A stretch of 64,000 nt of DNA, from NCBI GenBank assembly GCA_030533445.1, contig JARPUW010000561.1, positions 372,001-436,000 on the forward strand, read 5' to 3'. The position numbers and the translations under genes were made by a program. This document shows positions 51,157-63,548 of the stretch, piece after piece; within the stretch, counting starts at the first letter, position 1; the number at the start of each line of letters is the position of its first letter. A model generated the notes under the pieces. It saw only the letters and a list, made by a program, of their open reading frames with translations. It searched no databases and was not told the DNA's origin. Source of the stretch: Cyprinodon diabolis. Lineage: Eukaryota > Chordata > Actinopteri > Cyprinodontiformes > Cyprinodontidae.

Positions 51157-54100
51157 CCATTAATGATACAGCCATGATCTTTTCTGGCAATCATCTACAG
51201 CTGAAAACTAACAATATAAAGTAGATTTGAGCAGATGTTTTTGGTTCCAAGCTTCAAATCAGAAGTTGAGGCCAAAACGCTCTTTTCACAGTGAGATAAT
51301 GCCATTTTGGCCTCTAGAGTTGTAACAGACAGACCATTAATGATACTGCCATGATCTTTTCTGGCAATCATCTAGAACTGAAAACTAACAATATAAAGTA
51401 GATTTGAGCAGATGTTTTTGGTGCCAAGCTTCAAATCAGAAGTTGAGGCCAAAACGCTCTTTTCACAGTGAGATAATGCCATTTTGGCCTCTGGAGTTGT
51501 AACAGACAGACCATTAATGATACTGCCATGATCTTTTCTGGCAATCATCTAGAGCTGAAAACTAACAATATAAAGTAGATTTGAGCAGATGTTTTTGGTG
51601 CCAAGCTTCAAATCAGAAGTTGAGGCCAACACGCACTTTTCACAGTGAGATAATGCCATTTTGGCCTCTGGAGTTGTAACAGACAAACCATTAATGATAC
51701 AGCCATGATCTTTTCTGGCAATCATCTAGTGCTGAAAACTAACAATATAAAGTAGATTTGAGCAGATGTTTTTGGTTCCAAGCTTCAAAACAGAAGTTGA
51801 GGACAAAACGCTCTTTTCACAGTGAGATAATGCCATTTTGGCCTCTGGAGTTGTAACAGACAAACCATTAATGATACAGCCATGATCTTTTCTGGCAATC
51901 ATCTAGAGCTGAAAACTAACAATATAAAGTAGATTTGAGCAGATGTTTTTGGTTCCAAGCTTCAAAACAGAAGTTGAGGCCAAAACGCTCTTTTCACAGT
52001 GAGATAATGCCATTTTGGCCTCTGGAGTTGTAACAGACAAACCATTAATGATACAGCCATGATCTTTTCTGGCAATCATCTAGTGCTGAAAACTAACAAT
52101 ATAAAGTAGATTTGAGCAGAAGTTTTTGGTTCCAAGCTTCAAAACAGCAGTTGAGGCCAAAACGCTCTTTTCACAGTGAGATAATGCCATTTTGGCCTCT
52201 GGAGTTGAAACAGACAAACCATTAATGATACAGCCATGATCTTTTCTGGCAATCATCTAGAGCTGAAAACTAACAATATAAAGTAGATTTGAGCAGATGT
52301 TTTTGGTTCCAAGCTTCAAAACAGAAGTTGAGGCCAAAACGCTCTTTTCACAGTGAGATAATGCCATTTTGGCCTCTGGAGTTGTAACAGACAAACCATT
52401 AATGATACAGCCATGATCTTTTCTGGCAATCATCTAGAGCTGAAAACTAACAATATAAAGTAGATTTGAGCAGATGTTTTTGGTTACAAGCTTCAAAACA
52501 GAAGGTTGAGTCCAAAACGCTCTTTTCACAGTGAGATAATGCCATTTTGGCCTCTGGAGTTGTAACAGACAAACCATTAATGATACAGCCATGATCTTTT
52601 CTGGCAATCATCTAGAGCTGAAAACTAACAATATAAAGTAGATTTGAGCAGATGTTTTTGGTTCCAAGCTTCAAAACAGAAGTTGAGGCAAAAACGCTCT
52701 TTTCACAGTGAGATAATGCCATTTTGGCCTCTGGAGTTGTAACAGACAAACCATTAATGATACAGCCATGATCTTTTCTGGCAATCATCTAGAGCTGAAA
52801 ACTAACAATATAAAGTAGATTTGAGCAGATGTTTTTGGTTCCAAGCTTCAAAACAGAAGTTGAGGCCAAAACGCTCTTTTCACAGTGAGATAATGCCATT
52901 TTGGCCTCTGGAGTTGTAACAGACAAACCATTAATGATACAGCCATGATCTTTTCTGGCAATCATCTAGTGCTGAAAACTAACAATATAAAGTAGATTTG
53001 AGCAGAAGTTTTTGGTTCCAAGCTTCAAAACAGAAGTTGAGGCCAAAACGCTCTTTTCACAGTGAGATAATGCCATTTTGGCCTCTGGAGTTGTAACAGA
53101 CAAACCATTAATGATACAGCCATGATCTTTTCTGGCAATCATCTAGAGATGAAAACTAACAATATAAAGTAGATTTGAGCAGATGTTTTTGGTTACAAGC
53201 TTCAAAACAGAAGGTTGAGGCCAAAACGCTCTTTTCACAGTGAGATAATGCCATTTTGGCCTCTGGAGTTGTAACAGACAAACCATTAATGATACAGCCA
53301 TGATCTTTTCTGGCAATCATCTAGAGCTGAAAACTAACAATATAAAGTAGATTTGAGCAGATGTTTTTGGTTCCAAGCTTCAAAACAGAAGTTTAGGCCA
53401 AAACGCTCTTTTCACAGTGAGATAATGCCATTTTGGCCTCTGGAGTTGTAACAGACAAACCATTAATGATACAGCCATGATCTTTTCTGGCAATCATCTA
53501 GAGCTGAAAACTAACAATATAAAGTAGATTTGAGCAGATGTTTTTGGTTCCAAGCTTCAAAACAGAAGTTGAGGCCAAAACGCTCTTTTCACAGTGAGAT
53601 AATGCCATTTTGGCCTCTGGAGTTGTAACAGACAAACCATTAATGATACAGCCATGATCTTTTCTGGCAATCATCTAGAGCTGAAAACTAACAATATAAA
53701 GTAGATTTGAGCAGATGTTTTTGGTTCCAAGCTTCAAAACAGAAGTTGAGGCCAAAACGCTCTTTTCACAGTGAGATAATTCCATTTTGGCCTCTGGAGT
53801 TGTAGCAGACAAACCATTAATGATACAGCCATGATCTTTTCTGGCAATCATCTAGAGCTGAAAACTAACAATATAAAGTAGATTTGAGCAGAAGTTTTTG
53901 GTTCCAAGCTTCAAAACAGAAGTTGAGGCCAAAACGCTCTTTTCACAGTGAGATAATGCCATTTTGGCCTCTGGAGTTGTAACAGACAAACCATTAATGA
54001 TACAGCCATGATCTTTTCTGGCAATCATCTAGAGCTGAAAACTAACAATATAAAGTAGATTTGAGCAGATGTTTTTGGTTACAAGCTTCAAAACAGAAGG

Positions 54101-54345
54101 TTGAGTCCAAAACGCTCTTTTCACAGTGAGATAATGCCATTTTGGCCTCTGGAGTTGTAACAGACAAACCATTAATGATACAGCCATGATCTTTTCTGGC
54201 AATCATCTAGAGCTGAAAACTAACAATATAAAGTAGATTTGAGCAGATGTTTATGGTTCCAAGCTTCAAAACAGAAGTTGAGGCCAAAACGCTCATTTCA
54301 CAGTGAGATAATGCCATTTTGGCCTCTGGAGTTGTAACAGACAAA
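51157..54345. repeat. Domain C: near-monomeric, diverged copies with insertions
   Basis: Eighteen monomers without a clear HOR. From 51,688 all are A103/TTTTCAC/GTTG type, so the diagnostic variety seen elsewhere is lost, while private changes are frequent: GGTGCC near 51,420 and 51,598, CAACACGCAC near 51,628, GTG at 42-44 (51,688, 52,042 and 52,928), CAGAAGTTTTTGG (three copies), GTTGAAAC near 52,205, GTAGCAG near 53,803, and AGTTTAGG near 53,392. Three copies (52,396, 53,105, 53,991) share GGTTACAAG with an inserted G giving GAAGGTTGAG. It looks less homogenised than the rest. Confidence 0.75.
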
Positions 54346-55404
54346 CCATTAATGATACAGCCATGATCTTTTCTGGCAATCATCTAGAGCTGAAAACTAA
54401 TATAAAGTAGATTTGAGCAGATGTTTTTGGTTCCAAGCTTCAAATCAGAAGTTGAGGCCAAAACGCTCTTTTCACAGTGAGATAATGCCATTTTGGCCTC
54501 TGGAGTAGTAACAGACAAACCATTAATGATACAGCCATGATCTTTTCTGGCAATCATCTAGAGCTGAAAACTAACTATATAAAGTAGATTTGGGCAGATG
54601 TTTTTGGTTCCAAGCTTCAAATCAGAAGTTCAGGCCAAAACGCTCTTTTCACAGTGAGATAATGCCATTTTGGCCTCTGGAGTTGTAACAGACAAACCAT
54701 TAATGATACAGCCATGATCTTTTCTGGCAATCATCTAGAGCTGAAAACTAACAATATAAAGTAGATTTGAGCAGATGTTTTTGGTTCCAAGCTTCAAAAC
54801 AGAAGTTGAGGCCAAAACGCTCTTTTCACAGTGAGATAATGCAATTTTGGCCTCTGGAGTTGTAACAGACAAACCATTAATGATACAGCCATGATCTTTT
54901 CTGGCAATCATCTAGAGCTGAAAACTATCAATATAAAGTAGATTTGAGCAGATGTTTTTGGTTCCAAGCTTCAAATGAGAAGTTGAGGCCAAATCGCTCT
55001 TTTTACAGTGAGATAATGCCATTTTGGCCTCTGGAGTTGTAACAGACAAACCATTAATGATACAGCCATGATCTTTTCTGGCAATCATCTACAGCTGAAA
55101 ACTAACAATATAAAGTAGATTTGAGCAGATGTTTTTGGTTCCAAGCTTCAAATCAGAAGTTGAGGCCAAAACGCTCTTTTTACAGTGAGATAATGCCATT
55201 TTGGCCTCTGGAGTAGTAACAGACAAACCATTAATGATACAGCCATGATCTTTTCTGGCAATCGTCTAGAGCTGAAAACTAACAATATAAAGTAGATTTG
55301 AGCAGATGTTTTTGGTTCCAAGCTTCAAATCAGAAGTTGAGGCCAAAACGCTCTTTTCACAGTGAGATAATGCCATTTTGGCCTCTGGAGTTGTAACAGA
55401 CAAA
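54346..55404. repeat. Domain C/D junction with a 3-bp deletion monomer
   Basis: The monomer at 54,346 is 174 bp long because three bases are lost in the variable tract (AACTAATATAAAG instead of AACTAACAATATAAAG). It is also the point where A103 copies give way to mixed variants, with T103 and GTAG. Monomer 54,874 carries three private changes (AACTATCAAT, AAATGAG, AAATCGC) and pairs TTTTTAC with GTTG, an unusual combination. Monomer 55,228 has AATCGTC and its right neighbour starts CGATTAATG. Confidence 0.7.
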
Positions 55405-58400
55405 CGATTAATGATACAGCCATGATCTTTTCTGGCAATCATCTAGAGCTGAAAACTAACAATATAAAGTAGATTTGAGCAGATGTTTTTGGTTCCAAGC
55501 TTCAAAACAGAAGTTGAGGCCAAAACGCTCTTTTCACAGTGAGATAATGCCATTTTGGCCTCTAGAGTTGTAACAGACAGACCATTAATGATACTGCCAT
55601 GATCTTTTCTGGCAATCATCTAGAGCTGAAAACTAACAATATAAAGTAGATTTGAGCAGATGTTTTTGGTTCCAAGCTTCAAATCAGAAGTTGAGGCCAA
55701 AACGCTCTTTTTACAGTGAGATAATGCCATTTTGGCCTCTGGAGTAGTAACAGACAAACCATTGATGATACAGCCATGATCTTTTCTGGCAATCATCTAG
55801 AGCTGAAAACTAAATATATAAAGTAGATTTGGGCAGATGTTTTTGGTTCCAAGCTTCAAATCAGAAGTTGAGGCCAAAACGCTCTTTTCACAGTGAGATA
55901 ATGCCATTTTGGCCTCTGGAGTTGTAACAGACAAACCATTAATGATACAGCCATGATCTTTTCTGGCAATCATCTAGAGATGAAAACTAACAATATAAAG
56001 TAGATTTGAGCAGATGTTTTTGGTTCCAAGCTTCAAAACAGAAGTTGAGGCCAAAACGCTCTTTTCACAGTGAGATAATGCCATTTTGGCCTCTGGAGTT
56101 GTAACAGACAAACCATTAATGATACAGCCATGATCTTTTCTGGCAATCATCTACAGCTGAAAACTAACAATATAAAGTAGATTTGAGCAGATGTTTTTGG
56201 TTCCAAGCTTCAAATCAGAAGTTGAGGCCAAAACGCTCTTTTTACAGTGAGATAATGCCATTTTGGCCTCTGGAGTAGTAACAGACAAACCATTAATAAT
56301 ACAGCCATGATCTTTTCTGGCAATCATCTAGAGCTGAAAACTAACAATATAAAGTAGATTTGAGCAGATGTTTTTGGTTCCAAGCTTCAAATCAGAAGTT
56401 GAGGCCAAAACGCTCTTTTTACAGTGAGATAATGCCATTTTGGCCTCTGGAGTAGTAACAGACAAACCATTAATGATACAGCCATGATCTTTTCTGGCAA
56501 TCATCTAGAGCTGAAAACTAACAATATAAAGTAGATTTGAGCAGATGTTTTTGGTTCCAAGCTTCAAAACAGAAGTTGAGGCCAAAACGCTCTTTTCACA
56601 GTGAGATAATGCCATTTTGGCCTCTAGAGTTGTAACAGACAGACCATTAATGATACTGCCATGATCTTTTCTGGCAATCATCTAGAGCTGAAAACTAACA
56701 ATATAAAGTAGATTTGAGCAGATGTTTTTGGTTCCAAGCTTCAAATCAGAAGTTGAGGCCAAAACGCTCTTTTTACAGTGAGATAATGCCATTTTGGCCT
56801 CTGGAGTAGTAACAGACAAACCATTAATGATACAGCCATGATCTTTTCTGGCAATCATCTAGAGCTGAAAACTAAATATATAAAGTAGATTTGGGCAGAT
56901 ATTTTTGGTTCCAAGCTTCAAATCAGAAGTTGAGGCCAAAACGCTCTTTTCACAGTGAGATAATGCCATTTTGGCCTCTGGAGTTGTAACAGACAAACCA
57001 TTAATGATACAGCCATGATCTTTTCTGGCAATCATCTAGAGATGAAAACTAACAATATAAAGTAGATTTGAGCAGATGTTTTTGGTTCCAAGCTTCAAAA
57101 CAGAAGTTGAGGCCAAAACGCTCTTTTCACAGTGAGATAATGCCATTTTGGCCTCTGGAGTTGTAACAGACAAACCATTAATGATACAGCCATGATCTTT
57201 TCTGGCAATCATTTACAGCTGAAAACTAACAATATAAAGTAGATTTGAGCAGATGATTTTGGTTCCAAGCTTCAAATCAGAAGTTGAGGCCAAAACGCTC
57301 TTTTTACAGTGAGATAATGCCATTTTGGCCTCTGGAGTAGTAACAGACAAACCATTAATAATACAGCCATGATCTTTTCTGGCAATCATCTAGAGCTGAA
57401 AACTAACTATATAAAGTAGATTTGGGCATATGTTTTTGGTTCCAAGCTTCAAATCAGAAGTTCAGGCCAAAACGCTCTTTTCACAGTGAGATAATGCCAT
57501 TTTGGCCTCTGGAGTTGTAACAGACAAACCATTAATGATACAGCCATGATCTTTTCTGGCAATCATCTAGAGCTGAAAACTAACAATATAAAGTAGATTT
57601 GAGCAGATGTTTTTGGTTCCAAGCTTCAAAACAGAAGTTGAGGCCAAAACGCTCTTTTCACAGTGAGATAATGCCATTTTGGCCTATGGAGTTGTAACAG
57701 ACAAACCATTAATGATACAGCCATGATCTTTTCTGGCAATCATCTAGAGCTGAAAACTAAATATATAAAGTAGATTTGGGCAGATGTTTTTGGTTCCAAG
57801 CTTCAAATCAGAAGTTGAGGCCAAAACGCTCTTTTCACAGTGAGATAATGCCATTTTGGCCTCTGGAGTAGTAACAGACAAACCATTAATGATACAGCCA
57901 TGATCTTTTCTGGCAATCATCTAGAGCTGAAAACTAACTATATAAAGTAGATTTGGGCAGATGTTTTTGGTTCCAAGCTTCAAATCAGAAGTTCAGGCCA
58001 AAACGCTCTTTTCACAGTGAGATAATGCCATTTTGGCCTCTGGAGTTGTAACAGACAAACCATTAATGATACAGCCATGATCTTTTCTGGCAATCATCTA
58101 GAGCTGAAAACTAACAATATAAAGTAGATTTGAGCAGATGTTTTTGGTTCCAAGCTTCAAAACAGAAGTTGAGGCCAAAACGCTCTTTTCACAGTGAGAT
58201 AATGCCATTTTGGCCTCTGGAGTTGTAACAGACAAACCATTAATGATACAGCCATTATCTTTTCTGGCAATCATCTAGAGCTGAAAACTAACAATATAAA
58301 GTAGATTTGAGCAGATGTTTTTGGCTCCAAGCTTCAAATCAGAAGGTTGAGGCCAAAACGTTCTTTTCACAGTGAGATAATGCCATTTTGGCCTCTGGAG

Positions 58401-58414
58401 TTGTAACAGACAAA
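55405..58414. repeat. Domain D, first cycle (17 monomers, 3,010 bp)
   Basis: Monomers 314-330. The order is A103/CAGACC, ACTG/TTTTTAC, AAATATA/GGG, GATGA/A103, CAG/TTTTTAC, AATAAT/TTTTTAC, then the first four slots again, followed by ATTTACAG with GATGATTTT, CATATG, GGCCTATGG and others. The GGCAGATATTTTTGG marker at 56,895 recurs 17 monomers later near 59,905. The final monomer (58,237) has CATTAT, GGCTCC and an inserted G, and is 178 bp long. Confidence 0.75.
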
Positions 58415-60361
58415 CCATTAATGATACAGCCATGATCTTTTCTGGCAATCATCTAGAGCTGAAAACTAACAATATAAAGTAGATTTGAGCAGATGTTTTT
58501 GGTTCCAAGCTTCAAAACAGAAGTTGAGGCCAAAACGCTCTTTTCACAGTGAGATAATGCCATTTTGGCCTCTAGAGTTGTAACAGACAGACCATTAATG
58601 ATACTGCCATGATCTTTTCTGGCAATCATCTAGAGCTGAAAACTAACAATATAAAGTAGATTTGAGCAGATGTTTTTGGTTCCAAGCTTCAAAACAGAAG
58701 TTGAGGCCAAAACGCTCTTTTCACAGTGAGATAATGCCATTTTGGCCTCTAGAGTTGTAACAGACAGACCATTAATGATACTGCCATGATCTTTTCTGGC
58801 AATCATCTAGAGCTGAAAACTAACAATATAAAGTAGATTTGAGCAGATGTTTTTGGTTCCAAGCTTCAAATCAGAAGTTGAGGCCAAAACGCTCTTTTCA
58901 CAGTGAGATAATGCCATTTTGGCCTCTGGAGTTGTAACAGACAAACCATTAATGATACAGCCATGATCTTTTCTGGCAATCATCTAGAGATGAAAACTAA
59001 CAATATAAAGTAGATTTGAGCAGATGTTTTTGGTTCCAAGCTTCAAAACAGAAGTTGAGGCCAAAACGCTCTTTTCACAGTGAGATAATGCCATTTTGGC
59101 CTCTGGAGTTGTAACAGACAAACCATTAATGATACAGCCATGATCTTTTCTGGCAATCATCTACAGCTGAAAACTAACAATATAAAGTAGATTTGAGCAG
59201 ATGTTTTTGGTTCCAAGCTTCAAATCAGAAGTTGAGGCCAAAACGCTCTTTTTACAGTGAGATAATGCCATTTTGGCCTCTGGAGTAGTAACAGACAAAC
59301 CATTAATAATACAGCCATGATCTTTTCTGGCAATCATCTAGAGCTGAAAACTAACAATATAAAGTAGATTTGAGCAGATGTTTTTGGTTCCAAGCTTCAA
59401 ATCAGAAGTTGAGGCCAAAACGCTCTTTTTACAGTGAGATAATGCCATTTTGGCCTCTGGAGTAGTAACAGACAAACCATTAATGATACAGCCATGATCT
59501 TTTCTGGCAATCATCTACAGCTGAAAACTAACAATATAAAGTAGATTTGAGCAGATGTTTTTGGTTCCAAGCTTCAAAACAGAAGTTGAGGCCAAAACGC
59601 TCTTTTCACAGTGAGATAATGACATTTTGGCCTCTAGAGTTGTAACAGACAGACCATTAATGATACTGCCATGATCTTTTCTGGCAATCATCTAGAGCTG
59701 AAAACTAACAATATAAAGTAGATTTGAGCAGATGTTTTTGGTTCCAAGCTTCAAATCAGAAGTTGAGGCCAAAACGCTCTTTTTACAGTGAGATAATGCC
59801 ATTTTGGCCTCTGGAGTAGTAACAGACAAACCATTAATGATACAGCCATGATCTTTTCTGGCAATCATCTAGAGCTGAAAACTAAATATATAAAGTAGAT
59901 TTGGGCAGATATTTTTGGTTCCAAGCTTCAAATCAGAAGTTGAGGCCAAAACGCTCTTTTCACAGTGAGATAATGCCATTTTGGCCTCTGGAGTTGTAAC
60001 AGACAAACCATTAATGATACAGCCATGATCTTTTCTGGCAATCATCTAGAGATGAAAACTAACAATATAAAGTAGATTTGAGCAGATGTTTTTGGTTCCA
60101 AGCTTCAAAACAGAAGTTGAGGCCAAAACGCTCTTTTCACAGTGAGATAATGCCATTTTGGCCTCTGGAGTTGTAACAGACAAACCATTAATGATACAGC
60201 CATGATCTTTTCTGGCAATCATTTACAGCTGAAAACTAACAATATAAAGTAGATTTGAGCAGATGATTTTGGTTCCAAGCTTCAAATCAGAAGTTGAGGC
60301 CAAAACGCTCTTTTTACAGTGAGATAATGCCATTTTGGCCTCTGGAGTAGTAACAGACAAA
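58415..60361. repeat. Domain D, second cycle, partial 17-monomer duplicate
   Basis: Monomers at 58,946-60,361 match those at 55,936-57,351 in order and rare changes (AATAAT at 56,290 and 59,300, AGATATTTTT, ATTTACAG), at an offset of 17 monomers plus the one inserted base. Differences are GACATT near 59,621 and CAG at 42-44 in monomer 59,477. The opening has two successive A103/CAGACC monomers (58,415 and 58,592), a local doubling. Confidence 0.75.
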
Positions 60362-60892
60362 CCATTAATGATACAGCCATGATCTTTTCTGGCAATCATC
60401 TAGAGCTGAAAACTAAATATATAAAGTAGATTTGGGCAGATATTTTTGGTTCCAAGCTTCAAATCAGAAGTTGAGGCCAAAACGCTCTTTTCACAGTGAG
60501 ATAATGCCATTTTGGCCTCTGGAGTTGTAACAGACAAACCATTAATGATACAGCCATGATCTTTTCTGGCAATCATCTAGAGATGAAAACTAACAATATA
60601 AAGTAGATTTGAGCAGATGTTTTTGGTTCCAAGCTTCAAAACAGAAGTTGAGGCCAAAACGCTCTTTTCACAGTGAGATAATGCCATTTTGGCCTCTGGA
60701 GTTGTAACAGACAAACCATTAATGATACAGCCATGATCTTTTCTGGCAATCATTTACAGCTGAAAACTAACAATATAAAGTAGATTTGAGCAGATGATTT
60801 TGGTTCCAAGCTTCAAATCAGAAGTTGAGGCCAAAACGCTCTTTTTACAGTGAGATAATGCCATTTTGGCCTCTGGAGTAGTAACAGACAAA
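59831..60892. repeat. Three-monomer tandem duplication (2 x 531 bp)
   Basis: The triplet AAATATA with AGATATTTTT, GATGA/A103, and ATTTACAG/GATGATTTT/TTTTTAC occurs at 59,831-60,361 and again at 60,362-60,892. The other instances of this triplet in Domain D (from 56,821 and from 61,955) are single. One small difference is AATAAT following the second triplet where AATGAT follows the first. Confidence 0.85.
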
Positions 60893-63548
60893 CCATTAAT
60901 AATACAGCCATGATCTTTTCTGGCAATCATCTAGAGCTGAAAACTAACTATATAAAGTAGATTTGGGCATATGTTTTTGGTTCCAAGCTTCAAATCAGAA
61001 GTTCAGGCCAAAACGCTCTTTTCACAGTGAGATAATGCCATTTTGGCCTCTGGAGTTGTAACAGACAAACCATTAATGATACAGCCATGATCTTTTCTGG
61101 CAATCATCTAGAGCTGAAAACTAACAATATAAAGTAGATTTGAGCAGATGTTTTTGGTTCCAAGCTTCAAAACAGAAGTTGAGGCCAAAACGCTCTTTTC
61201 ACAGTGAGATAATGCCATTTTGGCCTATGGAGTTGTAACAGACAAACCATTAATGATACAGCCATGATCTTTTCTGGCAATCATCTAGAGCTGAAAACTA
61301 AATATATAAAGTAGATTTGGGCAGATGTTTTTGGTTCCAAGCTTCAAATCAGAAGTTGAGGCCAAAACGCTCTTTTCACAGTGAGATAATGCCATTTTGG
61401 CCTCTGGAGTAGTAACAGACAAACCATTAATGATACAGCCATGATCTTTTCTGGCAATCATCTAGAGCTGAAAACTAACTATATAAAGTAGATTTGGGCA
61501 GATGTTTTTGGTTCCAAGCTTCAAATCAGAAGTTCAGGCCAAAACGCTCTTTTCACAGTGAGATAATGCCATTTTGGCCTCTGGAGTTGTAACAGACAAA
61601 CCATTAATGATACAGCCATGATCTTTTCTGGCAATCATCTACAGCTGAAAACTAACAATATAAAGTAGATTTGAGCAGATGTTTTTGGTTCCAAGCTTCA
61701 AAACAGAAGTTGAGGCCAAAACGCTCTTTTCACAGTGAGATAATGCCATTTTGGCCTCTAGAGTTGTAACAGACAGACCATTAATGATACTGCCATGATC
61801 TTTTCTGGCAATCATCTAGAGCTGAAAACTAACAATATAAAGTAGATTTGAGCAGATGTTTTTGGTTCCAAGCTTCAAATCAGAAGTTGAGGCCAAAACG
61901 CTCTTTTTACAGTGAGATAATGCCATTTTGGCCTCTGGAGTAGTAACAGACAAACCATTAATGATACAGCCATGATCTTTTCTGGCAATCATCTAGAGCT
62001 GAAAACTAAATATATAAAGTAGATTTGGGCAGATATTTTTGGTTCCAAGCTTCAAATCAGAAGTTGAGGCCAAAACGCTCTTTTCACAGTGAGATAATGC
62101 CATTTTGGCCTCTGGAGTTGTAACAGACAAACCATTAATGATACAGCCATGATCTTTTCTGGCAATCATCTAGAGATGAAAACTAACAATATAAAGTAGA
62201 TTTGAGCAGATGTTTTTGGTTCCAAGCTTCAAAACAGAAGTTGAGGCCAAAACGCTCTTTTCACAGTGAGATAATGCCATTTTGGCCTCTGGAGTTGTAA
62301 CAGACAAACCATTAATGATACAGCCATGATCTTTTCTGGCAATCATTTACAGCTGAAAACTAACAATATAAAGTAGATTTGAGCAGATGATTTTGGTTCC
62401 AAGCTTCAAATCAGAAGTTGAGGCCAAAACGCTCTTTTTACAGTGAGATAATGCCATTTTGGCCTCTGGAGTAGTAACAGACAAACCATTAATAATACAG
62501 CCATGATCTTTTCTGGCAATCATCTAGAGCTGAAAACTAACTATATAAAGTAGATTTGGGCATATGTTTTTGGTTCCAAGCTTCAAATCAGAAGTTCAGG
62601 CCAAAACGCTCTTTTCACAGTGAGATAATGCCATTTTGGCCTCTGGAGTTGTAACAGACAAACCATTAATGATACAGCCATGATCTTTTCTGGCAATCAT
62701 CTAGAGCTGAAAACTAACAATATAAAGTAGATTTGAGCAGATGTTTTTGGTTCCAAGCTTCAAAACAGAAGTTGAGGCCAAAACGCTCTTTTCACAGTGA
62801 GATAATGCCATTTTGGCCTATGGAGTTGTAACAGACAAACCATTAATGATACAGCCATGATCTTTTCTGGCAATCATCTAGAGCTGAAAACTAAATATAT
62901 AAAGTAGATTTGGGCAGATGTTTTTGGTTCCAAGCTTCAAATCAGAAGTTGAGGCCAAAACGCTCTTTTCACAGTGAGATAATGCCATTTTGGCCTCTGG
63001 AGTAGTAACAGACAAACCATTAATGATACAGCCATGATCTTTTCTGGCAATCATCTAGAGCTGAAAACTAACTATATAAAGTAGATTTGGGCAGATGTTT
63101 TTGGTTCCAAGCTTCAAATCAGAAGTTCAGGCCAAAACGCTCTTTTCACAGTGAGATAATGCCATTTTGGCCTCTGGAGTTGTAACAGACAAACCATTAA
63201 TGATACAGCCATGATCTTTTCTGGCAATCATCTAGAGCTGAAAACTAACAATATAAAGTAGATTTGAGCAGATGTTTTTGGTTCCAAGCTTCAAAACAGA
63301 AGTTGAGGCCAAAACGCTCTTTTCACAGTGAGATAATGCCATTTTGGCCTCTGGAGTTGTAACAGACAAACCATTAATGATACAGCCATTATCTTTTCTG
63401 GCAATCATCTAGAGCTGAAAACTAACAATATAAAGTAGATTTGAGCAGATGTTTTTGGCTCCAAGCTTCAAATCAGAAGGTTGAGGCCAAAACGCTCTTT
63501 TCACAGTGAGATAATGCCATTTTGGCCTCTGGAGTTGTAACAGACAAA
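60362..63548. repeat. Nine-monomer repeat (1,593 bp) and partial second copy
   Basis: The unit at 60,362-61,954 runs AAATATA/AGATATTTTT, GATGA, ATTTACAG, CATATG, GGCCTATGG, AAATATA/GTAG, CTAT/GTTCAGG, CAG/A103/CAGACC, ACTG/TTTTTAC. It restarts at 61,955 with the CATATG marker at 60,967 and 62,560, 1,593 bp apart. The second copy agrees for seven monomers, then follows the ending of the first Domain D cycle (CATTAT, GGCTCC and an inserted G at 63,371-63,548). Confidence 0.8.
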
